This document shows, one piece after another, positions 42,007 through 51,554 of a stretch of 64,000 nucleotides of DNA (within the stretch, counting starts at the first letter, position 1; each line of letters begins with the position of its first letter). The stretch lies in contig JAUHWY010000001.1 in the NCBI GenBank assembly GCA_030427255.1, forward strand, positions 112,141 to 176,140. Direction: 5' to 3'. A program made the translations under genes and the position numbers. This stretch comes from Bacteroidia bacterium (GTDB taxonomy: Bacteria > Bacteroidota > Bacteroidia > CAIKAF01). The notes beneath the pieces are model-generated. The model was not told the DNA's origin. It saw only the letters and a list, made by a program, of their open reading frames with translations, and did no database searches.

Positions 42007-42972
42007 TTACGCTTTTCTGCGCACTGCTGTTTCGGCTGCCGCTACAATTTGTGGCACATCCAATCCGTATTTTTTGAGCAAGTCGGCGGGTTTGCCACTT
42101 TCGCCAAAGGTATCTTGGACAGCTACAAACTCTTGAGGGCAAGGCTTTCTAATGGCCAAAGTTTGAGCAATGGCTTCTCCTAATCCGCCGTACCTGTTGT
42201 GTTCCTCTACGCTTACCACAGCGCCGGTTTTTTCTAGGGAGCGAAGTAGTCCTTCTTCGTCAAAAGGTTTAATGGTGTGCACATTAAGTACTTCTGCGGC
42301 AATGCCTCGCTCACGTAAAACCTCAGCGGCCTCCAAGCTTTTCCAGACCATGTGTCCGCAGGCGGCAAGGGTAATGTCGGAACCTTCAACCAAGCGCTGG
42401 ATTTTTCCAAGCTCAAAGGGCACAGATTCAGGAATAAATACAGGCCATTTTGGACGTCCAAAACGCAAATAAACCGGACCTTGATGCTGGGCTATGGCCA
42501 AGGTTGCTTGTTTGGTTTGTTCAAAATCAGCGGGAACAACAACGGTCATGCCGGGCAGCATGCGCATCATGCCAATATCTTCTAGGATTTGGTGGGTGGC
42601 ACCATCTTCTCCCAAAGTGAGGCCGGCATGCGAGGCACATATTTTTACGTTTTTACCGCTATAGGCAATGGACTGACGAATTTGGTCGTAGACCCTACCG
42701 GTAGAGAAGTTGGCAAAGGTACCGGTGAACGGAATATAACCGCCGATGGTAAGTCCTGCCGCCATGCCCATCATATTTGCTTCGGCGATACCTACTTGAA
42801 AAAAGCGATCGGGAAAAGCTTTGGCAAATGCTCCCATTTGCAAAGACCCGGTAAGGTCAGCGGTAAGGCCGACCACTTTGGGATTGCTTTTTCCTAATTC
42901 CAGGAGGGCTTCGCCAAATCCGGACCGGGTATCTTTTTGATCTCTAATTGGAAATTTATCTAGTATGCTCAT
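42007..42972 (-). CDS. Transketolase, C-terminal subunit
   Basis: The 321-residue protein carries the pyrimidine-binding (PYR) and C-terminal domains of transketolase: VVGLTADLTGSLQMGAFAKA, the FQVGIAEANMMGMAAGLTIG segment with the catalytic Glu, and VSVEEHNRYGGLGEAIAQTL. It works with the N-terminal subunit encoded 2 nt upstream to form one split enzyme in the pentose phosphate pathway. Split forms are common in Bacteroidota. Confidence 0.93.
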   Translation of the reverse strand: MSILDKFPIRDQKDTRSGFGEALLELGKSNPKVVGLTADLTGSLQMGAFAKAFPDRFFQVGIAEANMMGMAAGLTIGGYIPFTGTFANFSTGRVYDQIRQSIAYSGKNVKICASHAGLTLGEDGATHQILEDIGMMRMLPGMTVVVPADFEQTKQATLAIAQHQGPVYLRFGRPKWPVFIPESVPFELGKIQRLVEGSDITLAACGHMVWKSLEAAEVLRERGIAAEVLNVHTIKPFDEEGLLRSLEKTGAVVSVEEHNRYGGLGEAIAQTLAIRKPCPQEFVAVQDTFGESGKPADLLKKYGLDVPQIVAAAETAVRRKA

Positions 42973-42974
42973 GT

Positions 42975-43829
42975 TTAGTAATCTCCCAAGGTTTCAGGGT
43001 TTTGTTCCAAAGCGGAGGCCAATTGTTCGTCGTTAGGAGCTTTGCCATGCCAAGCATGACTTCCCATCATAAAATCTACGCCATGGCCCATTTCGGTTTT
43101 CATTAAAATTACTACCGGTTTTTCTTTCCCGGTTAAACTTTTGGCTGTAGATAAGGTTTTATCTACATCGGGCACTGAATTCCCGTTTTCTAAGACCAAA
43201 ACTTCCCAACCGAAAGCCTTCCATTTGGCTTCCAAATCGCCCGGATCGCAAACTTCCTCTGTAGAACCGTCGATTTGTTGTCCGTTCCAGTCCACCACGG
43301 CCACTAAGTTGTTTATTTTCTTTGCGGCAGCATACATGGCGGCTTCCCAAACTTGTCCTTCTTGCAATTCGCCATCGCCCATAAGGCAAAACACCAGCTG
43401 AGGGTCTTGGTTGAGCTTTTTGGCTTGTGCCGCACCAATGGCTGCCGACAGCCCTTGTCCTAAAGAGCCGGAGGCAATGCGGATACCCGGCAAATGCTCT
43501 GCAGTAGCAGGGTGTCCTTGAAGTCTTGAATTGATTTGACGAAAAGTGGCCAATTCACTTTCTTCGAAATAACCTTTACGCGCCAAAACCGAATACCAAA
43601 CGGGCGATATATGGCCGTTGGACAGAAAAAAGAGATCTTCACCAATGCCGTCCATATCAAAGACCGGAGCTTTGGTTTTCATGTGTTTAAAGTAAAGTGT
43701 AGCCAAAAGCTCGGTGCAACCTAAAGAGCCTCCCGGGTGTCCGGAGCTGCAGGCATGCACCATGCGCACAATATCGCGGCGTATTTGAGTGACCAACCGT
43801 TCGAGGTCGGTTTGAGTGTAGCTTTCCAT
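42975..43829 (-). CDS. Transketolase, N-terminal subunit
   Basis: The 284-residue protein is the thiamine-diphosphate (PP) domain: CSSGHPGGSLGCTELLATLY, IRIASGSLGQGLSAAIGAA and the ThDP motif MGDGELQEGQVWEAAMYAA with VVDWNGQQIDG. It needs the C-terminal subunit encoded 2 nt downstream. ATG 43829 is preceded at 5 nt by a perfect -7 element TACCTTTG. Confidence 0.93.
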   Translation of the reverse strand: MESYTQTDLERLVTQIRRDIVRMVHACSSGHPGGSLGCTELLATLYFKHMKTKAPVFDMDGIGEDLFFLSNGHISPVWYSVLARKGYFEESELATFRQINSRLQGHPATAEHLPGIRIASGSLGQGLSAAIGAAQAKKLNQDPQLVFCLMGDGELQEGQVWEAAMYAAAKKINNLVAVVDWNGQQIDGSTEEVCDPGDLEAKWKAFGWEVLVLENGNSVPDVDKTLSTAKSLTGKEKPVVILMKTEMGHGVDFMMGSHAWHGKAPNDEQLASALEQNPETLGDY

Positions 43830-43834
43830 GGCAG

Positions 43835-43842
43835 CAAAGGTA
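43835..43842 (-). promoter_or_regulatory. -7 promoter element TACCTTTG of the transketolase operon
   Basis: A perfect TAnnTTTG on the minus strand, 5 nt before ATG 43829. No TTG at -33. Confidence 0.55.
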
Positions 43843-44016
43843 AGGATTGGGGTGAGATTTGGTTTTTCCTTTTGGCCATATCCTTAAGCATTCTTTCGTC
43901 TTTTTAGGTGGTTAAAGGCTATTTGTGCATGGCATTTGCATGTAAAAATGTCAACTACAGGAGGTCAAAAAGACTAAATCTATGGTTGGCGCTAAAAAAT
44001 AAAGTAAATTGAGGGA

Positions 44017-44514
44017 GTGAAAACGTTGATTTTAGTTAGACATGCTAAATCCTCATGGAGCCAGGCGGGAGTTTCGGATCATGAAAGGGCATTAAATGCA
44101 CGAGGGAAGCGAAATGCGCCTGCGATGGGGCGTTGGTTGTTGGGCAGTGGTTGGTTGCCGGATTATTGGTTGTGCTCTGATGCACGAAGGGCCAAAGATA
44201 CTGCCTTTGCCATGATGCATGCTGCAAATCAAGCGCATTTAGAACTGACCTTAGTACCTGCCTTGTATCATGCTTCGCAGGAAATGTTGCTGCAACACAT
44301 ACAAGACCTGCCTGCGAGTGCGGAACGTGTGCTTATGGTAGGGCACAATCCCGGTTTGACTTATATTAATCGAAGTTTGGGCTTTAAGAGTTTGGATAAT
44401 TTGCCCACTTGTGGATTAGTGATATGGCAAGCAACGGATTGGGGGGCTTTGGCTTACGGCAAGGCAAGGTATGTAATGCATCAATTTCCAAGGATGTTGC
44501 ACCTCAAAGAATAA
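44017..44514 (+). CDS. SixA-like histidine phosphatase
   Basis: The 165-residue protein is a short histidine-phosphatase-superfamily member. The catalytic RHG-type motif is LILVRHAKSSWSQ and the second His lies in VLMVGHNPGLTYIN. SixA proteins dephosphorylate phosphohistidine on signalling or PTS proteins; the target here is unknown. The start is GTG 44017, directly preceded by GAGGGA, one of the few Shine-Dalgarno-like sequences seen here. Confidence 0.88.
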   Translation: MKTLILVRHAKSSWSQAGVSDHERALNARGKRNAPAMGRWLLGSGWLPDYWLCSDARRAKDTAFAMMHAANQAHLELTLVPALYHASQEMLLQHIQDLPASAERVLMVGHNPGLTYINRSLGFKSLDNLPTCGLVIWQATDWGALAYGKARYVMHQFPRMLHLKE

Positions 44515-44672
44515 ATGGGGCAGGGATGGAGGCGGTACCCCGGCGAAGTCCAAGCCACGGGCGGCCGCGGCTTTGGGGCGGAGCGTCTGCAAGCCCCCAA
44601 AGCCGGGTTGCCGCCAGTGGCTTGGACAAGCCGGGTAAAGCCGACAGCCCGGTTCAGCCCCCAAACCCCAAA
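44515..44672. repeat. Structured GC-rich intergenic element (family B)
   Basis: It begins right after the sixA stop and ends CCCGGTTCAGCCCCCAAA. Nested stems: TCCAAGCCAC (44549-44558) with GTGGCTTGGA (44617-44626), GGCGGC (44560-44565) with GCCGCC (44610-44615), and GGCTTTGGGG (44569-44578) with CCCCAAAGCC (44595-44604). The apical loop is CGGAGCGTCTGCAAGC. All three stems are perfect. No gene is inside. Confidence 0.78.
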
Positions 44673-44708
44673 AAACCAATAAAGAAGTCAATTATCTATT
44701 TTTAGGCC

Positions 44709-45482
44709 ATGCAATACAGGCACAAAAAGCAGTTTGGTCAACATTTCCTGCGCGATGAATCCGCCTTGGAAGGTATCGTTCAGGCCTTAAAGGCGTATTG
44801 GCCGGCAGGGCCTGTTTGGGAAATTGGCCCGGGGCAAGGAGTATTGACTCGAAAATTGCTTCAGCACACGGCTTGGGAATTGTATTTGACCGAAATAGAC
44901 CGGGATTTGCAAGCTTGGTTGCGCCAAAATATTTCTTTGCCCGAGGATCGATGGCTGGATGGCGACTTTTTGCGTGTGGCAAAGCCGGTAGAGGGGTCCA
45001 TGGCACTTACCGGAAATTTTCCTTATCAGATTTCTACGGAAATACTTTTTCGCTTGTTGGATGAATATCCCAAAATACCGGTTATGGTAGGGATGTTTCA
45101 GCGTGAAGTAGCGCAACGGGTAGCGGCCAAGGAGGGCTCAAAGACCTATGGGGTGACCAGCGTATTGTTGCAAGCTTTTTTTGAGATTGAGTATTTGTTT
45201 GAATTGCCTCCGGAGGCTTTTGATCCACCTCCGCAAGTGCATTCTGCGGTGATACGGCTGCGTGCAAAACCGGAGGAGGCGGTGGCAGATTTGCCCTTGA
45301 AGCAGTTTAGGACCTTGGTAAAAACTGCTTTTGGTCAGCGAAGAAAAACTTTGAAAAACGCCTTGTCGGGTCTACATTTGTCGGAAGGGGTGCTGCCGGA
45401 TGCGTGGAAAGGAAAGCGTGCGGAGCAATTGCCCGTTGAGGCCTTTGAGACCATGGCCCGAAGCTGGAAGGAAAACCTTTAA
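44709..45482 (+). CDS. rsmA: 16S rRNA (A1518/A1519-N6) dimethyltransferase
   Basis: RsmA (KsgA) dimethylates two adjacent adenines near the 3' end of 16S rRNA late in 30S assembly. The 257-residue protein starts YRHKKQFGQHFLRDESALEG. It has the SAM motif VWEIGPGQGVLTRKLL and the catalytic ALTGNFPYQISTEILFRLL (N-x-P-Y). The C-terminal FGQRRKTLKNAL is the rRNA-binding part. mgtE follows by 11 nt. Confidence 0.95.
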   Translation: MQYRHKKQFGQHFLRDESALEGIVQALKAYWPAGPVWEIGPGQGVLTRKLLQHTAWELYLTEIDRDLQAWLRQNISLPEDRWLDGDFLRVAKPVEGSMALTGNFPYQISTEILFRLLDEYPKIPVMVGMFQREVAQRVAAKEGSKTYGVTSVLLQAFFEIEYLFELPPEAFDPPPQVHSAVIRLRAKPEEAVADLPLKQFRTLVKTAFGQRRKTLKNALSGLHLSEGVLPDAWKGKRAEQLPVEAFETMARSWKENL

Positions 45483-45493
45483 AATCCTCAGGG

Positions 45494-46849
45494 ATGGAAC
45501 TAAGCCATGAGCTGTTTGTACAATTTCGTCAAGCCTTGCGTGAGGAAGCGCAAGACGAGGTGTTGCGGCTGCTCGAAGATTGGCACCCCACCGATTTGGC
45601 GCAGGTTTTTCATGACTTAAGTACTGAAGAGGCCGACTATTTGTATACGGTTTTGGATCCTGACTTGGCCGCCGAAATTCTTACGGAGCTGGACGAGCAG
45701 GATAGGGAGCGGTTTTTGTCGAGGCGAACAGCGCGAGATATTGCCGAGAAGTTTGTAGAGAACCTGGATTCGGACGATGCGGCAGACATACTTTCGGAGT
45801 TGCCGGAGGAGCGGCAGCGGGAGATTTTGGCCGAAATCAACGACCCTGAAGTGGCCAGCGATATTGTGGATTTGCTGCAATACGACGAATATTCGGCGGG
45901 AGGGCTCATGGCCAAAGAGATGGTGCGGATTCGAGAAGATTGGAGCCGCGACCGCATCATACAAGAAATCCGAGAACAGGCCAGTGAAATTGAAAATGTG
46001 TATTCGGTTTATGTAGTTGACGAGCAGGACCGTTTAAAAGGGCTGATGCCTCTCAAACGGCTTTTGATAGAGCCGGATCATGTGCCTTTGCATCATATTT
46101 ACATTGACAAGGTCGTGTATGTGGATGTGCATACACCGAGAGAAAAGGTTGCTCAAACCATGCAGAAATACGACTTGGTGGCCATGCCTGTAGTGGACCA
46201 GTTGGGGCGACTTGTGGGGCGCATCACCATTGATGATGTGGTGGACGTTATGCAAGAAGAAGCCGGCAAAGACTACCAGCTGCTTTCGGGGCTTAGCGAG
46301 GATGTAGAGTCCGATGACCATATATGGCCTTTGACCCGCGCCAGAATTCCTTGGCTATTGGTAGGACTTATGGGTGGAATTTTGGGAGCCAATGTTATAA
46401 GTCAATACGAGGATCAAATACAAATTCACCCGGAAATGGCCTATTTTATTCCTTTGATTGCGGCTATGGGCGGCAATGCAGGGGTGCAAAGTTCTGCGAT
46501 TATTGTGCAGGGTTTGGCCAACAATAGCTTAAGAAAGGGGGCCGCCTTAAATAAGTTTTTGAAGGAGCTGGCAGTTGGCTTGTTGAACGGTCTGGTCTGT
46601 GCCTTGGTGGTTTTGGCCTACAATTTATTGTTTAGCAATGAGCTTCCCTTAGCCTTAACGGTGGGCTCTTCTTTGCTAACGGTGATTGTGACCGCAAGCG
46701 TAATGGGCACTTTTATACCACTTACACTGAATAAATTTGGAGTTGACCCTGCCCTTGCAACGGGACCGTTCATTACGACCATGAACGATATTTTAGGCAT
46801 TTTCATTTACTTCCTAACGGGCAGAATAATGTACGCCTATTTGGTGTGA
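45494..46849 (+). CDS. mgtE: Magnesium transporter MgtE
   Basis: The 451-residue protein has the MgtE layout: an acidic N domain (EILTELDEQDRERFLSR, NLDSDDAADILSELPEERQ), two CBS domains (about 140-260, with LMPLKRLLI and GRITIDDVVDVMQEEAGKD) and five membrane helices. The pore segment is GGNAGVQSSAIIVQGLA. It imports Mg2+ as a dimer gated by Mg2+ bound at the CBS/N domains. Co-transcribed with rsmA. Confidence 0.94.
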   Translation: MELSHELFVQFRQALREEAQDEVLRLLEDWHPTDLAQVFHDLSTEEADYLYTVLDPDLAAEILTELDEQDRERFLSRRTARDIAEKFVENLDSDDAADILSELPEERQREILAEINDPEVASDIVDLLQYDEYSAGGLMAKEMVRIREDWSRDRIIQEIREQASEIENVYSVYVVDEQDRLKGLMPLKRLLIEPDHVPLHHIYIDKVVYVDVHTPREKVAQTMQKYDLVAMPVVDQLGRLVGRITIDDVVDVMQEEAGKDYQLLSGLSEDVESDDHIWPLTRARIPWLLVGLMGGILGANVISQYEDQIQIHPEMAYFIPLIAAMGGNAGVQSSAIIVQGLANNSLRKGAALNKFLKELAVGLLNGLVCALVVLAYNLLFSNELPLALTVGSSLLTVIVTASVMGTFIPLTLNKFGVDPALATGPFITTMNDILGIFIYFLTGRIMYAYLV

Positions 46850-46861
46850 GGCCTACCTGCT

Positions 46862-47869
46862 TTATTTCTTTAAGGCGTAGATGCGTTCGATGATATCTAC
46901 CACTTTTAGGCCTTCTAAAGCATTGGTTGTAGCAATGTTGCGACCTTCGAGGGTGTCAATTACGTTTTCGATAACGTAGTGGTGATTGGCCGCACTTCCT
47001 TTATATCCGCCGTAGTCGTTGGGAGGGTTTGAGGGCGGAAGTTCGGGCATGCTGTAATTATCGATATGGCAATACTCTACCCGATCCATGTATTGTCCAC
47101 CCACTTTTACTGTTCCTTTAGATCCGATGATGGTTATGGAGCTTTCCATATTGGTGTCCCATATGGAAGTAGAATAGTTGATGGAGCCAAGTCCACCTTT
47201 GAGGAACTTAAAATTAACAAGGCCGCTGTCTTCAAAATCGGTGGCGTTTTGGTGGTTAAAATCTGCAAACCGTGCTGAGATGTCGGTAATGTCTCCAAAA
47301 AGCCAAAACATGATGTCTATAAAGTGGCTGAATTGAGTGAAAAGCGTGCCGCCATCGAGTTCAAGCTTGCCCTTCCAACCGTCTTTTTTATAGTATCGTT
47401 CGTCGCGGTTCCAGTAGCAATTGATGTGCACCATGTAGATTTCTCCGAGGCGTCCTTCTTCCAAAAGGCTTTTGAGCCACTGGGAGGGAGGACTGTATCG
47501 GTTTTGCATTACGCAGAACACCAAACGGGAGGACTGCAAGGATTGGTAAAGGACTTCTTCACAGGAGGCTTTGTTAAGTCCCATGGGTTTTTCGCAGACC
47601 ACATGAAATCCTTTTTTGAGGGCCATGAGGGACTGCCGGGCATGAAATCCATTTGGTGTGCAAACGTTTATGACATCTGCTTTTAAGCCTGAGGCATAAA
47701 AGGCCTCCTCACTTTCAAAAAAAGGAACTCCAAACTCAGATTCGAGGCTTTGTTTTTGCGAAGCATCGGTATCGATAAGAGCCACCAGCTCAGAGGCCGG
47801 ATTATTTTTAATCATGTGTGCATGGCGTTTGCCTATATGGCCGGCGCCGAGGACAACAAAACGAGTCAT
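46862..47869 (-). CDS. Gfo/Idh/MocA-family NAD(P)-dependent oxidoreductase
   Basis: The 335-residue protein opens with the Rossmann motif FVVLGAGHIGKRHAHMI. It has the family EKP motif in FHVVCEKPMGLNKASCEE, with Lys as likely catalytic residue, and a C-terminal alpha/beta domain. Members oxidise sugars or sugar-nucleotides such as UDP-GlcNAc derivatives; similar proteins act in O-antigen sugar synthesis, but no such genes surround it. It is convergent with mgtE (12 nt apart). Confidence 0.88.
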   Translation of the reverse strand: MTRFVVLGAGHIGKRHAHMIKNNPASELVALIDTDASQKQSLESEFGVPFFESEEAFYASGLKADVINVCTPNGFHARQSLMALKKGFHVVCEKPMGLNKASCEEVLYQSLQSSRLVFCVMQNRYSPPSQWLKSLLEEGRLGEIYMVHINCYWNRDERYYKKDGWKGKLELDGGTLFTQFSHFIDIMFWLFGDITDISARFADFNHQNATDFEDSGLVNFKFLKGGLGSINYSTSIWDTNMESSITIIGSKGTVKVGGQYMDRVEYCHIDNYSMPELPPSNPPNDYGGYKGSAANHHYVIENVIDTLEGRNIATTNALEGLKVVDIIERIYALKK

Positions 47870-47925
47870 AAAACCAAATTATGGCCTCAAAACTAAGGAT
47901 AATTGTGGGCTCTTGGTTGCCTGCT

Positions 47926-48672
47926 TTAGGCTTTAGCCAAAAAGCTTTCCATGTCTACCGGTAAATAGCGACGAATAACCAAGCGAAGTTTGGCCGTGTA
48001 GCGTTCTCTGCGTTCGGACCAGCGCAAAAGCCCTTGGGTAAGTTGGCAAGGATCGAGGGATTTGCCCTGCCGACGGTATTCGGACCGCATGATTCTGAAA
48101 TCCTTGTAGGCCCAGTGGGTATTTATGGTAATGGCATAGTCTTTTATGCCTTCGTGCATGTTTTTGTAAGACTTAAGGTAATAAAAGGTGGAACCGCTTG
48201 AAGTTACCAAAGGATTACCTGTTTGGCTTCTACTGGTAAGTCCAAAAAAGTTAAAGGTGTTTCGGGCGGCCTTACTTTTACCCCAGCCAGATTCCAGAAT
48301 GGCTTGTGCCAGCACAATTTCCTCGGGGATTTCGTCCACTTTGTGTGCTAAGCTTTGAATGCGCCACCAAACCTGAGCTTTTAAGCTGCCGGTTTGGGGA
48401 GTATCTGTGGGCTCATCATATTTTTCGGCGATGCGCAACAATTGTTGGTAGGCCTGGATAGGCAACCAGCCTTTGATGGCCAAATGTGCTCTCCAATACC
48501 GAATGATTTGGCGCTCTTTTCGAATTTCATTGTTCACTTTTCGCACTTCCGGTAAAAATTCCCGAATAAATGCATCGCCCGTTTTGGTCAAACGTGCTGC
48601 ATTCACTTCTGTTGTAGGGAAAAATTGGAGGGTGGAAAATGTGAAAAAAACTAAAAACCAGTTTTTTATCAT
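47926..48672 (-). CDS. Exported glucosaminidase (Bax/FlgJ-like peptidoglycan hydrolase)
   Basis: The 248-residue protein has a signal peptide (MIKNWFLVFFTFSTLQFF). A glucosaminidase domain (about residues 100-240) follows with the catalytic Glu in IVLAQAILESGWGKSKAAR, then NTFNFFGLTSRS and YKNMHEGIKDYAITINTHWA. It should cut between GlcNAc and MurNAc or at an equivalent bond in the periplasm. No binding domain such as LysM or SPOR is present. Confidence 0.88.
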   Translation of the reverse strand: MIKNWFLVFFTFSTLQFFPTTEVNAARLTKTGDAFIREFLPEVRKVNNEIRKERQIIRYWRAHLAIKGWLPIQAYQQLLRIAEKYDEPTDTPQTGSLKAQVWWRIQSLAHKVDEIPEEIVLAQAILESGWGKSKAARNTFNFFGLTSRSQTGNPLVTSSGSTFYYLKSYKNMHEGIKDYAITINTHWAYKDFRIMRSEYRRQGKSLDPCQLTQGLLRWSERRERYTAKLRLVIRRYLPVDMESFLAKA

Positions 48673-48795
48673 GCAATATATGCCTTGGTTAAAGCGGGGG
48701 CAAAGGTGAGGACTTTTTTTAAACTGTGCAAGAGTTTTGTTATTTTTATTATTTGGGATAAAAAATAGCCCGACGGAGGTGTGGGATGTGCTGTG

Positions 48796-48803
48796 TATCT
48801 TTG
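48796..48803 (+). promoter_or_regulatory. -7 promoter element TATCTTTG
   Basis: A perfect TAnnTTTG, 14 nt before ATG 48818 of the carboxylase gene. No TTG at -33. Confidence 0.5.
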
Positions 48804-48817
48804 CTGAAAACTAGCGC

Positions 48818-50446
48818 ATGGATTTGGAATTCAACAAAAATGAAGACCACCTAAAGCTAAAGGTGGTAGAAATGGAGAAGAAGCTTCGCCAAATCTATTT
48901 GGGCGGCGGCAAAAAGCGTATCGAAAAGCAGCACGCTCAAGGAAAGCTTACCGCAAGAGAGCGGATTGACTTTCTAAAGGACAATAACGAACCCTTTTAT
49001 GAATTAGGTGCATTTGCCGGAGACGATATGTATGCCGAGGAAGGCGGTTGCCCGGCAGGAGGGGTGGTTATGGGGATTACCCGGGTGAGCGGAAGGCTTT
49101 GCCTGGTGGTTGCCAACGATGCCACCGTTAAGGCAGGCGCTTGGTTCCCCATTGCTGCCAAAAAGAACCTCCGAGCGCAAGAAATCTCCATGGAGAACCG
49201 CCTACCAATCATTTACTTGGTAGACAGTGCCGGGGTCTATTTGCCTATGCAGGACGAAGTATTTCCTGATAAGGAGCATTTTGGACGGATTTTTAGAAAC
49301 AACTCTATAATGTCTTCTATGGGAATTACCCAAATTGCTGCGGTGATGGGTTCCTGTGTGGCCGGAGGGGCCTATCTTCCTATTTTGAGCGATGAAGCGC
49401 TTATTGTGGACAAAACGGCTTCTATTTTTTTGGCCGGTTCCTATTTGGTAAAGGCAGCCATAGGGGAAGAAATCGACAACGAAACCTTAGGAGGTGCCGA
49501 AACCCACAGCGAAATTTCAGGAGTAACCGATTACCGATGCGCCGACGACAAGGACTGTCTTAACCGCATCCGGTTTATCATGGACAAACTGGGAAGTAGT
49601 CAAGAGGCCGGATTTAGTCGGGTGGAGGCTGTAGAACCAAAGCGTCCAATCTCGGATGTATATGGCATTATGCCAACATCTCGCGACAAGCCTTACGATG
49701 TACGTGAACTTCTGAAGTGCCTTTGCGACAATTCGGAGTTTCAAGAATACAAGGAGGCCTATGGCAAAACCATTGTTTGCGCCTATGCCCGCATCGACGG
49801 ATGGGCCGTGGGTATTGTAGCCAACCAGCGAAAAATTGTAAAAAGCAAGAAAGGAGAAATGCAATTTGGTGGGGTAATTTATTCCGACAGTGCAGATAAG
49901 GCCGCACGATTCATCATGAATTGCAACCAAAAGAAAATTCCTTTGGTGTTTTTACAAGACGTTACCGGATTTATGGTAGGTAGCCGTTCGGAGCATGGAG
50001 GCATTATTAAAGATGGGGCCAAAATGGTGAATGCGGTATCCAATTCCGTGGTTCCCAAAATCACCATAATTACCGGAAATTCTTTTGGCGCCGGAAACTA
50101 TGCCATGTGCGGAAAAGCCTACGACCCACGATTCATCTATGCTTGGCCAACCGCCCAGATTGCCGTAATGGGAGGTGCCCAAGCGGCCAAAACCCTTTTG
50201 CAAATAGAAAAAGCAACGGCAAAGGGAAAAGGGCAAGAATACAGCCAAGAAGAAGAAGACGCCCTGCTTAAAAAGATTGAAGACCGCTATGCCAAACAAA
50301 TGACGCCCTATTATGCCGCTTCACGGATTTGGGTAGATGAGGTGATTGACCCTGCGAAAACCAGGGCTTATATTTCTGTTAGTTTGGAAGTTGCAAATAT
50401 GGCACCTATAGAAAAGGCCTTTAATCCCGGGATTTTGCAAACCTAA
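48818..50446 (+). CDS. Acyl-CoA carboxylase beta subunit (carboxyltransferase)
   Basis: The 542-residue protein is a biotin-dependent acyl-CoA carboxyltransferase. The N half has KLTARERIDFLKDNNEPFYE and GITRVSGRLCLVVANDATVK; the first oxyanion region is MGSCVAGGAYLPILSDEALI. The C half has FLQDVTGFMVGSRSEHGGII and NSFGAGNYAMCGKAYDPRFI. Length and motifs fit propionyl- or methylcrotonyl-CoA carboxylase beta chains; I cannot separate the two. The biotinylated alpha subunit is not in the window. Confidence 0.92.
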   Translation: MDLEFNKNEDHLKLKVVEMEKKLRQIYLGGGKKRIEKQHAQGKLTARERIDFLKDNNEPFYELGAFAGDDMYAEEGGCPAGGVVMGITRVSGRLCLVVANDATVKAGAWFPIAAKKNLRAQEISMENRLPIIYLVDSAGVYLPMQDEVFPDKEHFGRIFRNNSIMSSMGITQIAAVMGSCVAGGAYLPILSDEALIVDKTASIFLAGSYLVKAAIGEEIDNETLGGAETHSEISGVTDYRCADDKDCLNRIRFIMDKLGSSQEAGFSRVEAVEPKRPISDVYGIMPTSRDKPYDVRELLKCLCDNSEFQEYKEAYGKTIVCAYARIDGWAVGIVANQRKIVKSKKGEMQFGGVIYSDSADKAARFIMNCNQKKIPLVFLQDVTGFMVGSRSEHGGIIKDGAKMVNAVSNSVVPKITIITGNSFGAGNYAMCGKAYDPRFIYAWPTAQIAVMGGAQAAKTLLQIEKATAKGKGQEYSQEEEDALLKKIEDRYAKQMTPYYAASRIWVDEVIDPAKTRAYISVSLEVANMAPIEKAFNPGILQT

Positions 50447-50464
50447 AGGGCAAATTGGTTCAGG

Positions 50465-51118
50465 TTAATAGCTATGGCATTCGGTAATTTCCTTCTCGGA
50501 ACCCGGGGGCAATAACCAATGGCTGCGGTAAACCAACCATGCCCCGCTCAAGAGAAGCCAACAACCAATAAGCAATTGGCGCTTTTTAAGCCAGGGTTGC
50601 AGCATATCTCTTATGGCGGAAATGCCCATCATGGCCGGCCAAGTGCTAAGCGCAAATAGTCCCATAAAGCTAAGTCCTCCCAACCAGGTTCCCTGCATGG
50701 AGGCTCCCGCTAATGCGGCCCAAAGAAGTCCGCAAGGCAACAGCCCGTTTACCAGTCCCAGACCCACCAAAGACAAAGGATGTTTTTTGCGCATCCAAAA
50801 CCCGGCAGCTTTTTTCCATAAAGGGGGATAAGACAGCCGAGCTTTATTAGGAATAAAGTAGGCAAGCCCCCAGACCATCATTAAGATGCCCGCCAATACT
50901 CCAATTTGATGCTGCCAATTGGAACTAAATATTCCGGTTCCTGCCCATCCGGCTAGGGCACCCAAAGCCGCGTAGCTTACGGAACGACCGGAATGGTAGA
51001 GCAATCCGGCTTGCCAGGCCTTGAGTTTCCTAGCCTGGGCCGCCAAAACCAAAGGCCCACACATGCCCATGCAGTGCAAACTGCCGGCAAGTCCAAGTAT
51101 GGGTGCCGTTAGCAGCAT
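50465..51118 (-). CDS. TauE/SafE-family membrane protein of the cbb3 locus
   Basis: The 217-residue protein has six or so membrane helices. Its first part (MLLTAPILGLAGSLHCMGMC then GPLVLA) is the sulfite-exporter/DsbD-like signature with Cys and Met residues suited to binding copper. Proteins of this type are commonly found after fixH in cbb3 operons and probably help handle metals during oxidase assembly; this role is inferred. The start is ATG 51118, one base after the fixH stop codon. Confidence 0.82.
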   Translation of the reverse strand: MLLTAPILGLAGSLHCMGMCGPLVLAAQARKLKAWQAGLLYHSGRSVSYAALGALAGWAGTGIFSSNWQHQIGVLAGILMMVWGLAYFIPNKARLSYPPLWKKAAGFWMRKKHPLSLVGLGLVNGLLPCGLLWAALAGASMQGTWLGGLSFMGLFALSTWPAMMGISAIRDMLQPWLKKRQLLIGCWLLLSGAWLVYRSHWLLPPGSEKEITECHSY

Positions 51119-51119
51119 G

Positions 51120-51548
51120 TTATAAGGAGATTTGGCTTTGGAAGGCAGCGGCTTTTCCGTCAACTACCCAGTCCAATTTAATGGTCCATTGTCCGGCCGG
51201 AGCGTCGTTCATGGATACCATCAGCTGGTTACCTTCGGTTCTAAAGAACAAGTCTTCTTTGGAATTGCTGGCTCTGTACAAGTGACAACTGAACCCTTGG
51301 TCGGGAAGGGTTTTGCTAAACCAAACTTCGAGCCTTCGGGATTCTGGATTGAAGGATATGGAGGGCTTATGGTGCTCTTTTAATCCCTGCTTTAGGGCTT
51401 CCATTTGCTGGCCATAGCGAACCTCTTCTTCGTAATAATTTTCAACTACAAGATCCACTTGAGCATGCTTTACCACAATGGTTACCAAGGTGGCCATAAA
51501 GGCCACAAAGAGCACAAGTACAAGTACAATTCCTTTTCCCCAGTTCAT
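51120..51548 (-). CDS. ccoH: FixH/CcoH-family cbb3 oxidase assembly protein
   Basis: The 142-residue protein has one N-terminal membrane helix (GIVLVLVLFVAFMATLVTIV). A periplasmic beta domain follows, starting with VVENYYEEEVRYGQQMEALK, which is typical of FixH (Y-Y-x-x-e). FixH/CcoH stabilises CcoP-containing intermediates during cbb3 oxidase assembly. It lies 6 nt after ccoG. Confidence 0.88.
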   Translation of the reverse strand: MNWGKGIVLVLVLFVAFMATLVTIVVKHAQVDLVVENYYEEEVRYGQQMEALKQGLKEHHKPSISFNPESRRLEVWFSKTLPDQGFSCHLYRASNSKEDLFFRTEGNQLMVSMNDAPAGQWTIKLDWVVDGKAAAFQSQISL

Positions 51549-51554
51549 AACTAT